Assembly: GCA_027317185.1 (NCBI GenBank) | Contig: DAHVFB010000017.1 | Location: forward strand, 1 to 41,167 | Origin: Deltaproteobacteria bacterium | GTDB taxonomy: Bacteria > Desulfobacterota > Binatia > Binatales > Binataceae | Length of the DNA stretch: 41,167 nucleotides | Direction of reading: 5' to 3' | Shown: positions 23,828 through 31,826 of the stretch, piece after piece | Layout: each line of letters begins with the position of its first letter | Numbering within the stretch: the stretch's first letter is position 1 | Program-made: the position numbers and the translations under genes | Notes under the pieces: model-generated | What the model was told of the DNA's origin: nothing | Databases searched by the model: none | The model's input: only the letters and a program-made list of their open reading frames with translations

Positions 23828-23851
23828 CGGTGAGTCAAGTATATAGTTACC
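23828..23851 (-). repeat. Right terminal inverted repeat of the IS1595 element
   Basis: 24 bases, exact reverse complement of the left end; followed directly by the second TTAATTAG target copy at 23852-23859. Confidence 0.93.
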
Positions 23852-23887
23852 TTAATTAGCGGGGAAAAACGTATACCTGGGTAGTGG

Positions 23888-24178
23888 CTAAAGACAGAGA
23901 AGACCGAGAATCTGCGAACGGTTCTGGCGGATCAAGGCGACCGCATCGGCAATATAATCCGTACGGTTAATTCCCCGGCGGCGGCTTTCCAGCGCCAAGT
24001 CGTGCGCCAGCGCCAGCACCAGCGCGGTCAGGACATCTTCGATCAAGCTATCGCCTTCGCGCGGCGGTGCCGGCGGTTCGTTTGACTGAGTCGCTGGATC
24101 GAGGCTCGAAACAGCGGTCGGATTGCGCTTGCGCGCAGTCCGCCGCCTGCTGGTTACGAAGCTCACGCCGTTGCGCAC
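23888..24178 (-). CDS. Hypothetical protein (96 aa)
   Basis: The frame starts at GTG 24178, five bases after the stop of the DUF6197-like gene, and ends at TAG 23888-23890. The N-terminal half is basic and Pro-rich; the C-terminal half (IEDVLTALVLALAHDLALES, YIADAVALIRQ) looks helical and soluble. No family recognised. It is probably the second gene of a two-gene operon. The IS1595 element inserted 37 bases downstream of its stop and so did not break it. Confidence 0.5.
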   Translation of the reverse strand: MRNGVSFVTSRRRTARKRNPTAVSSLDPATQSNEPPAPPREGDSLIEDVLTALVLALAHDLALESRRRGINRTDYIADAVALIRQNRSQILGLLCL

Positions 24179-24183
24179 CTATG

Positions 24184-24624
24184 CTAGGCGGGACTAAAGG
24201 CGTTGTGCTGATTTGCCACCACATGCAACTGCGTGGGCGTCCGGTCGGCGCCGGTGCGCCTCTGCGAGGTATGATTTGTATGCCTGGAGCCGGTGCGTTC
24301 CCGCTCCCTGCTCGCCAACTGGATCGCGCGGGTGTACATCTGCACCAGACCATCATGATTGGTGCGATCGTTGATATCAGCCGGATCGCACCGAAAAAGC
24401 TGCATACTGGCCTTGATCAGATATTTCAATCCACCTTCAAACGTATCGTTGTCACTGCCCGCTATGCGTTCCAAGGCACCCACCGCGCACCATGCCACCG
24501 CTCGTCGGTCGGTAGTCTTGACCGGATCGCCATCGGCATTGATCGCGCCCACGCCCCGGGCCCATCGGCTTTCATCCGAAATTAAATCCAAGGCTCCGGC
24601 CAACGCCCTAATCTTCCGATCCAT
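24184..24624 (-). CDS. DUF6197-like hypothetical protein
   Basis: A 146-residue protein. The stretch RWARGVGAINADGDPVKTTD then RRAVAWCAVGALERIAG matches the pattern of DUF6197 proteins (W-R-A-D--G---A--WC--GAL). The rest (DPADINDRTNHDGLVQMYTRAIQLAS) is soluble and helical. Its function is unknown; relatives are common in phages and actinobacteria. It has a weak start context at ATG 24624. Two inverted-repeat groups lie upstream at 24748-24780 and 24917-24980. Confidence 0.6.
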   Translation of the reverse strand: MDRKIRALAGALDLISDESRWARGVGAINADGDPVKTTDRRAVAWCAVGALERIAGSDNDTFEGGLKYLIKASMQLFRCDPADINDRTNHDGLVQMYTRAIQLASRERERTGSRHTNHTSQRRTGADRTPTQLHVVANQHNAFSPA

Positions 24625-24747
24625 ATGCTCCCCCTGCGAATCCTGCGGGATCGGCTCCAGTCTCCGAGGCGCACTGGTGGGGGCCAGCCACGCAAATGCT
24701 GGTCCTTTCGATTACCGGATCTGACGCACGATACATAGATTTCGCCA

Positions 24748-24780
24748 GTCACAATTGACTAAATTGTGACAACTAGTCAA
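24748..24780. promoter_or_regulatory. Overlapping inverted repeats upstream of the DUF6197-like operon
   Basis: GTCACAATT-GACTA-AATTGTGAC (24748-24770) is a perfect 9-bp inverted repeat. A second, TTGACTA (24755-24761) with TAGTCAA (24774-24780), overlaps it. The group sits about 125-155 bases upstream of the minus-strand gene starting at 24624. Overlapping palindromes with shared TTGAC half-sites suggest operator sites for a regulator. Nothing else is coded in the 455-base gap 24625-25079. Confidence 0.4.
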
Positions 24781-24916
24781 CTAGGGATTCGCACGAGAGC
24801 CCGCAATCCGGCCGAAAGCTGCAAAATTCAGCTGTTCTATCATTAGCTTTATTATCTTGACAATAGCTATGACCAAGAAATTGCGTTCAGGACATGCACC
24901 TCTGCGCTTTACAGAT

Positions 24917-24980
24917 CGGTGACGATGTTGGCGATCAAATTAGTCGCCAAGACTCGCCGCACGATGACTGTTAGTCACCG
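24917..24980. other. Nested hairpin in the 24.6-25.1 kb gap
   Basis: An outer stem CGGTGAC/GTCACCG (24917-24923 with 24974-24980) encloses an inner stem TTGGCGA/TCGCCAA (24928-24934 with 24944-24950) with a nine-base loop. No T-run follows on either strand, so it is not a simple terminator. It could be a structured RNA element or a DNA cruciform; there is no independent evidence. Confidence 0.25.
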
Positions 24981-25079
24981 CCGGCCGCTAATCCATGTGA
25001 TCGGCGCGCGCCCGAATTTCGCCTCGTCAGCCGGGACGAAAGGGAAAAGCGTTTGCTGATCGCATTGGTAGCTTAGCCT

Positions 25080-26090
25080 TTACCATTGCGGTTTGAGCCG
25101 TCGCGGGAAAAGTCCTCGCTCTAAAAAGGCTTTCCCAAAAACTCCCGGCGCCGGCTTACTCGCGCGATCGCACGGCAAACACTCACTCAGTACCCCTCGA
25201 TAGCCGTTCGAGATATGCGCTATATCGCGGAATTCGGTCTTGGGCTCCAGTAAACGATGGAGTTTCGGCAGCCGGTAAAATGGGACCCCTGGGAACAGGT
25301 GATGCTCGGCATGATAACCCACGTTATTGGGCGCGATGAGCAACCGCTCAATCAATCCGGTTCGGGTGGTCCGCAAACCCGCAGGTAGACCATTGTTTTC
25401 AGGAATCGCGAAATGTTCCGCGATACTGCGCAAGTGCAGCACCATCGCCAGCCACGTGAAATATGGCACCACCCAGTACAGCAGAAAAAGATGCAGCGTA
25501 CCGGTTCCAATCAAAAGCGCCAGGGCAATCAGGTAAAATCCGGCGCGTGACAGGATGTACGACCTCGGCGGCGGTTCTTCCCCGGCCGCGAAGGTGCGCG
25601 ACAGTCTGATCAAAGCGATGGTGTTGAGTCCCAGCAAATCGCTCAGCAGCATGGCGGCAATCTCCGTCCCGCGTTTGGGAAACTGCCAGTTCGGATCGTC
25701 GAGCTTGCGGACCAAATCGGGATCCTGCGCGGTATTCATGTGCTTATGATGCGCGATGTGGTTGCGGCGGTATGCGCGCAGCGTCACGAAAAACGGCCAC
25801 GCCAGCAAAAGCTCGCCGACACTGTCGTTCAATCGCTTGCTCTTGCACAGCCGGTAATGCGTCGCCTCGTGCATCAGAATCAGCAACGCATGCTGTCGCG
25901 CGCCGATAGACACCGCCACCGCCACGAACAGATACGGACTCCAGTGATGCGAGCACAGCCATATCGCCAGCACTATGGTCAGCCATTCGACTATAATCTG
26001 AAACGAGCTTCTGATCGGATTCAAGGCTGACAGTTCGCGCAGCTCGTCTTTCGAAAGTCGCGGAAGATGTGGATTGTGAGCCTGCCCCAT
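25080..26090 (-). CDS. Membrane fatty acid desaturase family protein
   Basis: A 336-residue di-iron membrane protein from ATG 26090. The three histidine boxes of the family are present: HEATHYR, HIAHHKH and HAEHHLFP, with hydrophobic membrane helices around ILLMHEATH, LLLAWPFFVTL and LIALALLIGTGTLHLFLLYW. Such enzymes insert double bonds or hydroxyl groups into acyl chains using O2. It is 60 bases downstream of the GNAT-like gene and probably in one operon with it. The substrate is not predictable from this. Confidence 0.92.
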   Translation of the reverse strand: MGQAHNPHLPRLSKDELRELSALNPIRSSFQIIVEWLTIVLAIWLCSHHWSPYLFVAVAVSIGARQHALLILMHEATHYRLCKSKRLNDSVGELLLAWPFFVTLRAYRRNHIAHHKHMNTAQDPDLVRKLDDPNWQFPKRGTEIAAMLLSDLLGLNTIALIRLSRTFAAGEEPPPRSYILSRAGFYLIALALLIGTGTLHLFLLYWVVPYFTWLAMVLHLRSIAEHFAIPENNGLPAGLRTTRTGLIERLLIAPNNVGYHAEHHLFPGVPFYRLPKLHRLLEPKTEFRDIAHISNGYRGVLSECLPCDRASKPAPGVFGKAFLERGLFPRRLKPQW

Positions 26091-26150
26091 TTTAATACCC
26101 CCAGTTGATGGAAATGCGCCGAAGCGGCGCGTCAAAGGCGCCCGCGATCA

Positions 26151-26861
26151 TCAATTCACCACCATCGACTCTTCCGGCATCACGTAGCCGCCGGATCGAG
26201 GCTGGCGAGGATGAGCCAGATCCTCGCCGGAAGAACGATCGAGGTTCAGTCCGACAAAATCGCGCAGGCGCACGCTGCCCCGTTCATTGAGGCGTCCCGC
26301 TGTCATCCGCGAAAGCACCCTGATGAGCTTGGCCAGCCGCGCTCCTTCGAGAATCAGTGTCTGGACTTTCACCTCGCCGCCCTCGGCAGTCTCCAGGTAG
26401 GGATAGACAAAGGATTCGCCAACTTTGGCGAATCCCGCCGCGAGATATGATGCGAGCCGCTTACCCGGACCGACCACCATGTAGACTAAAATCGCACCGG
26501 GGTTTTGATGGGCGACCTGAACCGCGGCACCGCACCAGACCAGCATCCCGGCGCCTTTCGAGAGTGACCAAAAGTCACTCATTTCGATTACCGAGCTCGG
26601 CCGTAAATGAGTAAGGTCGGGTTTTGGGCAGGTCTGCGGAAACATTTCGAGGTCATGCATCGCGACCCCTGAAATCATGCTCTCATCGGAATCCTGCTCG
26701 TCCTCGTACAGGGCGTAGAGATTGCCGAACATGAGCTGTATCCGCGCCAGTTGCGATCGCGATTTCTCTTTGAACTTGAGGCCGACGTTGGCGCGCGCAT
26801 GCGCCAGCCGTTCACCGAAAATTTCGCGTTGCCGATCGGTAGTTAAATATCTCAGTTCCAT
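26151..26861 (-). CDS. Hypothetical protein, possibly GNAT-like acyltransferase
   Basis: A 236-residue soluble protein counted from ATG 26861 (AAGGA eight bases upstream; the TTG at 26912 has no such signal). No family recognised with certainty. The run of GVAMHDLEMF, VIEMSDFWSLSKGAG and ILVYMVVGPGKRLASYLAAGF has the look of the central strands of a GNAT N-acyltransferase fold, including the FeeM type. Its operon partner is a fatty acid desaturase, which would fit an acyl-chain product. Confidence in the gene is high, in the family low. Confidence 0.65.
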   Translation of the reverse strand: MELRYLTTDRQREIFGERLAHARANVGLKFKEKSRSQLARIQLMFGNLYALYEDEQDSDESMISGVAMHDLEMFPQTCPKPDLTHLRPSSVIEMSDFWSLSKGAGMLVWCGAAVQVAHQNPGAILVYMVVGPGKRLASYLAAGFAKVGESFVYPYLETAEGGEVKVQTLILEGARLAKLIRVLSRMTAGRLNERGSVRLRDFVGLNLDRSSGEDLAHPRQPRSGGYVMPEESMVVN

Positions 26862-27193
26862 TAAGCCATTCCTTGGGTTCTTGAATTGCGCGTAACCACG
26901 TTTAAAAGACAAACAAAATGATGCGGCGGGGGAGCTCGCATGCTCCTCCAGGCCGCCTCGTCGAACACCCGATGTTCAACCATTGGCATCTAGGCTCGTC
27001 GCCCCCTCTTGCTGAATATGCAGGAAAAGTCCCATCTGGATTGACGAAATGTCAAACGGAATCTGACTGCAAGTCATACCGCATTCCCGCCAGTCAAGCG
27101 GTAAATGAGGCAGCTTGCTTAAAAAGTACGCAAGGTCTTGCTAGCTTTCTGTCAATAAAGCTAAATTGAAGTCATCATTTGGAAGGAACGTCC
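26862..27193. promoter_or_regulatory. Divergent control region with two inverted repeats
   Basis: About 330 bases separate the GNAT-like (minus) and protease (plus) genes; no gene is visible in it. It contains TTGAC-GAAAT-GTCAA (27041-27055) and TGACT-GCA-AGTCA (27064-27076), two nearby inverted repeats with related half-sites. They are candidate operators for the XRE regulator encoded downstream. Confidence 0.35.
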
Positions 27194-27982
27194 GTGGCTA
27201 AGCACCCGAAGTTTGAGCAGCTAATCGCCGAGATCCTGACAGAGCCGAAATCAGCTTCGGCTGTGATTGATCGCGAACAGGCCCGCGCGGAAATCAAATC
27301 TCTCGCGCGATTGGATTACGGAGGTGCGCTGCGCAAAAGCCTGTCGCGCGCCGAGGTCGAGGAAATCGTCCGTATCGCCCGTAAAAAAGTATGGCCGCAG
27401 TTGAACCGCGATCCGGTCGAATTAATAGCGCCGCGGGAGTTTATGCAACGATGGTCGGGACTGGGCGTTGATTTCCGCATGGCGGATTGGGCCTGGCCTG
27501 AGGGTCTCGCCTTGGTCGGGGTATACATCAAGAAAACCCGTGGGGTGACCGATCGGCCGGTAATTTGTATCAACACCGCGCATCATCCGGCGATGGTGGG
27601 TGCGGCCTTCGATCACGAGATGGGACATCATCTGACCTCGCGGATTTTTGACCGGCGCAGCGAGCCGGCCCATTTCCTCAAATACACCGGCTACGCGGAC
27701 CATCTGAATGATCCTGCCGAACTGGCCGCCGACCTGTTGGTGACCTTGGGAGCATATCCGCAGATTGCCGCGCGTGAACTTTTCGAGGCGGGGGATCCCC
27801 GGCGCATGAAGTCTGCACCGTTCGATGTACGATCTTTCGAGAAAGCGATGAAGTACGTGGCGGAGCGTTATGGGCTCAAGTTCAACGCCAGATTCTCAAA
27901 CGACAAGAAACTCCAATGTCTTGCCGCGCTGATTCATTACACTCGGCTGCGGCAGGCGCTGCTTGACGAATACGGAATATGA
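27194..27982 (+). CDS. ImmA/IrrE-type zinc metalloprotease
   Basis: A 262-residue protein from GTG 27194 (GGAAGGA upstream). The zinc motif FDHEMGHHL gives HExxH at His141/Glu142/His145, and DPAELAADLL downstream supplies a likely third acidic ligand. Soluble; no signal peptide. In phages and ICEs, ImmA proteases cut or inactivate an XRE repressor encoded next door, and IrrE uses the same fold in stress response. Here its TGA overlaps the ATG of an XRE gene by four bases (ATGA), so the pair is coupled. Confidence 0.82.
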   Translation: MAKHPKFEQLIAEILTEPKSASAVIDREQARAEIKSLARLDYGGALRKSLSRAEVEEIVRIARKKVWPQLNRDPVELIAPREFMQRWSGLGVDFRMADWAWPEGLALVGVYIKKTRGVTDRPVICINTAHHPAMVGAAFDHEMGHHLTSRIFDRRSEPAHFLKYTGYADHLNDPAELAADLLVTLGAYPQIAARELFEAGDPRRMKSAPFDVRSFEKAMKYVAERYGLKFNARFSNDKKLQCLAALIHYTRLRQALLDEYGI

Positions 27983-28425
27983 AACACAAGAAAGCTCTCG
28001 GTGAGGTTTTGAAGGAACGTCGAGTCGAGCTGAGCCTGACCCAGCGGGCGCTCGCCGATCAGGTCGGAATCAAGCCCAGTCACGTCGCTTATATCGAAAG
28101 CGGGCGGCGCAAACCATCGCTGGCGCTGATCGAACGAATGGCTACCACGCTCGATCTCAATCGGCAGGAACTGTTCATTCTGGCTCATCCGGAAGCCGAA
28201 GGAATGATCAACAACCATAGCGCGGCGACCGTTACTCAGGAGCCGAAGCCGCAGGTTGGCGATGCCTGGCATCGTTTCGTGAACGATCGCGCCCTGCTGG
28301 CGCGCTACAAAGTGACACCGCGTGAAATCAAGGCTTTGAAGCAACTGAGCCTGCTCGGATACGTGCTCACGCCGCGCGAATTTCTTGCAATCCTCACACT
28401 GGTTCGCACGCCCACCGGCGAATGA
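27979..28425 (+). CDS. XRE-family transcriptional regulator
   Basis: A 148-residue protein. An N-terminal Cro/C1-type helix-turn-helix covers about residues 6-60 (LKERRVELSLTQRALADQVG, VAYIESGRRKPSLALIERMA). A linker and a C-terminal helical domain (ALLARYKVTPREIKALKQLSLLGYVL) follow. It overlaps the upstream protease by four bases and is probably its target. The two inverted repeats upstream of the protease are candidate binding sites. Such modules switch with stress or DNA damage. Confidence 0.9.
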   Translation: MKHKKALGEVLKERRVELSLTQRALADQVGIKPSHVAYIESGRRKPSLALIERMATTLDLNRQELFILAHPEAEGMINNHSAATVTQEPKPQVGDAWHRFVNDRALLARYKVTPREIKALKQLSLLGYVLTPREFLAILTLVRTPTGE

Positions 28426-28695
28426 ATCGGGCGCATCCCGGCACTGTTCACAAATTCCAGCAAGCAGCGCACCGTCTGGCATACCGGCGGGCGCTGCAGA
28501 TGGGTCATTCCCCTTTCGCCTCCTTTTTCGTCACGCCCGATCTGTTCATATAAGCGCGGCTCTTGCGCATTCGCGTCTTTCAACATGGCTTTTTGTCATT
28601 CTTATGTTGACTCGTAGTTAGCACCTTGGGACAATAGCGTTTGAAATCTTCTTTTTTTGGAGAAGTCGATTGCCGCCGCGACACGCGGTCGGGAG

Positions 28696-29619
28696 ATGAG
28701 TGTGCCAGCGAAGCCGTTCGCGATTGCGGGGCTTAACCCGGCGGCGATACCGCTTATGAAGGAGCGCAGAAAGATGCTGATGGAAGTCGTGGAAAGCATG
28801 CGTGACATTTCCGAGGCGATGCACAGCAGCCCGCGCACGGCTCCAGCGTCCGAGGTATCGCAGCTCAAGTCAGCCTTCCTCGCCAACGTCAGCCACGAAA
28901 TTCGAACTCCTTTGAACGTGATTCTCGGATATGCCGAACTGATCAATGAACATCTGGCGGGCAAGGGCGACGAAAGCCAGCGCGAAGCGGTGGCTGCGAT
29001 TATGCGGGCCGGCAATCGTCTGAGCGATACCATCCAGGATATCCTCGATATTTCGAGATTCGAAGCCGGCGCTTTTGAAGTGGAGGTAACGCAGGTAGAC
29101 CTCAACGCGGCCGTCACGCGGCAGTTGGACGATTTCCGGGCGGTGGCGCGGCGCAAGGGAATAGAACTGCAAAGCCAGATCGAAGAATCCGCCGTGATTC
29201 TGGTGTTCGACGAATATTGCCTGACGCGCGCACTGCGCGCCCTGATCGATAATGCGATCAAGTTCACTGAACGCGGGGCGATCGCCATTCGCCTGTATCG
29301 CGATATTTCCGGCGCCCCGAGTCTCGAAATCCGTGATTCGGGGATTGGCATCGCGCGCGATCATTTGGCCTCATTATTCGACCCATTTTCGCAGCAGCGA
29401 ACCGGGCTCGATCGGCCCTTCGAGGGACTTGGCCTGGGCCTCGCGCTATGCCGGCGATACCTCGATCTCAACGGGGCTGCGATTTCGGTCGACACGCGGG
29501 AGGGAGTCGGGACTGTATTTACGATTCGCTTCGCCCCGGATTGTGAATCGAAATTCGCCAATCAAATCGGTGCCGGACTTTCATCCGAAATACGGCGGCG
29601 ATCTTTCCCGCGCCGCTAG
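28696..29619 (+). CDS. Sensor histidine kinase, cytoplasmic
   Basis: A histidine kinase of about 307 residues, start ATG 28696 (the TTG at 28657 is possible). HisKA has FLANVSHEIRTPLNVILGYAEL with phosphoacceptor His67. The HATPase domain carries RALIDNAIKF (N box), RDSGIGIA (G1 box), FDPFSQQ (F box) and GLGLGLALCRR (G2 box). No transmembrane or PAS sensor domain is visible, only a short N-terminal helical part, and no response regulator is adjacent, so its input and output are outside the window. Confidence 0.92.
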   Translation: MSVPAKPFAIAGLNPAAIPLMKERRKMLMEVVESMRDISEAMHSSPRTAPASEVSQLKSAFLANVSHEIRTPLNVILGYAELINEHLAGKGDESQREAVAAIMRAGNRLSDTIQDILDISRFEAGAFEVEVTQVDLNAAVTRQLDDFRAVARRKGIELQSQIEESAVILVFDEYCLTRALRALIDNAIKFTERGAIAIRLYRDISGAPSLEIRDSGIGIARDHLASLFDPFSQQRTGLDRPFEGLGLGLALCRRYLDLNGAAISVDTREGVGTVFTIRFAPDCESKFANQIGAGLSSEIRRRSFPRR

Positions 29620-29729
29620 GTTTCCAACTCAAGTCAGCCATATCGCGGCGTACCGGATGCGCCCGTTACGCTAAGAAATCAAGCAGTCGGACTATGCGGC
29701 GGACCTGACTTCGGGCTATTACTCGAAAG

Positions 29730-30518
29730 ATGGAATTCGAACAGCAAACGGCAGTGGTTACCGGCGCGGGACGCGGTATCGGGAAAGCGATCGCACTGGC
29801 TTTCGCGGCCAAAGGCGCCGAGGTAGCGGCGCTGGATCTCGATCAAAATTCAGCCTCCGCGACTGCTCGCGAAATCACGCGCCTGGGCGGGCGCGCCTTC
29901 TCTGCAGCAGTGGACGTAACCGATCAAGCGGCGGTTCACAAGGCGATCGCGGCGATCGTCAGCGAGCTTGGGAAAATTGATATTCTGGTGAACAATGCCG
30001 GGATCGGTAATACAGCTTCGTTTTTGGATCTCACCAAAGAGAGCTGGGATCGCCTGCTGGCGGTCCATTTGTCCGGAAGTTTTTATTGTTCGCAAGCGGC
30101 CGCGCGTGAAATGGTCAAGCGCAAATACGGGAGAATCGTGTCGCTGTCGTCGATCGCCGGCTTGATGGCGCCGCCCGAAGCGGCCCATTATGCGGCCGCC
30201 AAGGCCGGCATCATCGGATTGACGCGCGCCATGGCGATGGATCTCGCCGAGCATGGGATCACTGCTAATGCAGTCGCGCCCGGACCGGTGCTGACCGAGA
30301 TGTTGCGCGAAATCTGGGACGAGGATGGCTTGAAGGAACGCGCCGCTCACGTTCCGGTGCAGCGGCTGGCGACGGTCGAGGAAATTGCGCGGGCGGTATT
30401 GTTTCTCGCCGCGCCCGATTCCTCGTACATCACCGGCACGGTATTGCCGGTTGATGGAGGTTCGGTCGCCGCCGGCACCTACATGGTGGAAAAATACCGC
30501 CGCCGCCACTCTCGATAA
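29730..30518 (+). CDS. Short-chain dehydrogenase/reductase (SDR)
   Basis: A 262-residue classical SDR. The cofactor motif is TGAGRGIG (11-18), with NNAGIG, a catalytic serine in VSLSSIAG and the YxxxK motif in HYAAAKAG. The C-terminal region (YITGTVLPVDGG) is typical of the FabG branch. It reads plus and converges on the LLM gene. It would reduce or oxidise a keto/hydroxy group with NAD(P); the substrate is unknown. Confidence 0.93.
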   Translation: MEFEQQTAVVTGAGRGIGKAIALAFAAKGAEVAALDLDQNSASATAREITRLGGRAFSAAVDVTDQAAVHKAIAAIVSELGKIDILVNNAGIGNTASFLDLTKESWDRLLAVHLSGSFYCSQAAAREMVKRKYGRIVSLSSIAGLMAPPEAAHYAAAKAGIIGLTRAMAMDLAEHGITANAVAPGPVLTEMLREIWDEDGLKERAAHVPVQRLATVEEIARAVLFLAAPDSSYITGTVLPVDGGSVAAGTYMVEKYRRRHSR

Positions 30519-31826
30519 TCAGATATTCTCCAGCGCTCCGACTTGCGCCACACGCTCCCAACTTTCAGGCGAGTTAAGCGGCCTGCTACCGGGAATCCGC
30601 TCGAAGGGACTCACCAGACCCATCCGATCGCCGATTTCCTTTAAGCCGGGAATAAGTTCGCGGCCGATCAGATCGATGGTTTTCATTCTCGATTTATTAT
30701 CGAGCCAGCCATCGCTATGCCGGATAATGAAAACGCCCGGTCTCAGCACATCAAGGATTTTTTTAATTTTGCTGATCACGCCAGCGGGAGTGCCGACGAT
30801 TATCCGATAGCTGTCCTCTAAAATTTTGAGCTGCTCGGGACTGTTGATGGTTTTCTTCGCCTCGGCCACATCGAACTTGCCACGTGGCACGAACAGCTCG
30901 GGCCCACCTTTGGGATTTTTGAATTGCCGGGCCATTCGGCTCGACGCGCCCTTGGAGTTGTAACCCGATGGAAACATGAACTCCGGCTTGATCGCCCCGA
31001 ATGCCGCCGCCCGTCCGCCCTGCAATTCGAGCATCGCAAGCTCGCGCGCCTCGTCCTCGGTTTCGCCCACGATTACTTTCTGCAGGTAGCCGAAGTTCTC
31101 CGGCCCGGCCTGATAGCCTGCCTGAGCGGCGGTTTCACAATACAGGTCCCACAGATCGACGGTCGGCTCCAGATAGGTGGACAGGGCGATATATGGGTAA
31201 CGCCGCTCGGCGCAAAACCTCACGGTCTCGGGGCTGACCAGACCGGGCACCCAGATCGGCGGATGAGGCTTCTGTAGCGGCAGCGCCCAGGGATTGACGA
31301 ATCGATAGTGCAGATGCCGGCCTTCGTGCCGAAACGGTCCCGGAGTGGTCCACGCCTTGATAATGAAATCGTGCGCTTCGAGAAATAGTTCGCGGTTGAA
31401 CGCCGGGTTCGATCCATTCGAAAGCTGTTCGGTTCCGCCGCCGCGAACGAAGCCGCTGACCAGCCGCCCGCCCGAGATCAGATCGATCTCGGCCAGCTCT
31501 TCGGCCAGCCGCAGCGGATTGCCGACCGTGGTCGGCAGGTTGCCCAGCATGATGATTTTGCATCGTTTGGTAATGCGGGCGAGAATCGCCGCCTCGATGT
31601 TGGCCACCGCGCCCATGCAGGTTACGAGTCCATGATGCTCGTTCAATACAATTCCATCGTAACCCGCCTCTTCGGCACGGACCGCCTGGTCCAGGTATTC
31701 GTTGTATAGGCGCGCACCAACGACGGGATCGAAATGCCGGTTCGAGATGCCCCAGATACCCTCGGCGATCGTCAAATCCTCGTCCAGCGGGTGATATGGG
31801 CGTTCACTGAAATAGGCGATATGCAT
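30519..31826 (-). CDS. LLM-class flavin-dependent oxidoreductase (bacterial luciferase family)
   Basis: A 435-residue luciferase-like monooxygenase or F420-dependent enzyme: EAGYDGIVLNEHHG near residue 57, IMLGNLPTTVGNPLRLAEELAEIDLISGGRLVSGFVRGGG, and a C-terminal LEDSYRIIVGTPAGVI segment. The fold is a TIM barrel. The ATG at 31826 shares its A with the TAA of the upstream hydrolase (TAATG), so translation is coupled. Last gene of the CaiB-TldD-TldE-hydrolase-LLM run. Substrate unknown; the family oxidises small organic molecules using FMN or F420. Confidence 0.92.
   Translation of the reverse strand: MHIAYFSERPYHPLDEDLTIAEGIWGISNRHFDPVVGARLYNEYLDQAVRAEEAGYDGIVLNEHHGLVTCMGAVANIEAAILARITKRCKIIMLGNLPTTVGNPLRLAEELAEIDLISGGRLVSGFVRGGGTEQLSNGSNPAFNRELFLEAHDFIIKAWTTPGPFRHEGRHLHYRFVNPWALPLQKPHPPIWVPGLVSPETVRFCAERRYPYIALSTYLEPTVDLWDLYCETAAQAGYQAGPENFGYLQKVIVGETEDEARELAMLELQGGRAAAFGAIKPEFMFPSGYNSKGASSRMARQFKNPKGGPELFVPRGKFDVAEAKKTINSPEQLKILEDSYRIIVGTPAGVISKIKKILDVLRPGVFIIRHSDGWLDNKSRMKTIDLIGRELIPGLKEIGDRMGLVSPFERIPGSRPLNSPESWERVAQVGALENI

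Larger units (their letters stand above)
21490..23851 (+). mobile_element. Complete IS1595-family insertion element with passenger genes
   Basis: The element spans 2362 bases. Its ends are 24-bp perfect inverted repeats starting GGTAACTATATACTTGACTC (21490-21513 and 23828-23851). It is flanked by an 8-bp direct duplication TTAATTAG (21482-21489 and 23852-23859), the target length expected for IS1595. It carries a transposase (21538-22491), a 52-aa protein and a small lipoprotein on the plus strand, and a DUF3800 protein on the minus strand. Perfect ends and duplication indicate a recent, probably still intact insertion. It lies between the amidohydrolase promoter side and the DUF6197-like pair. 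Confidence 0.93.
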
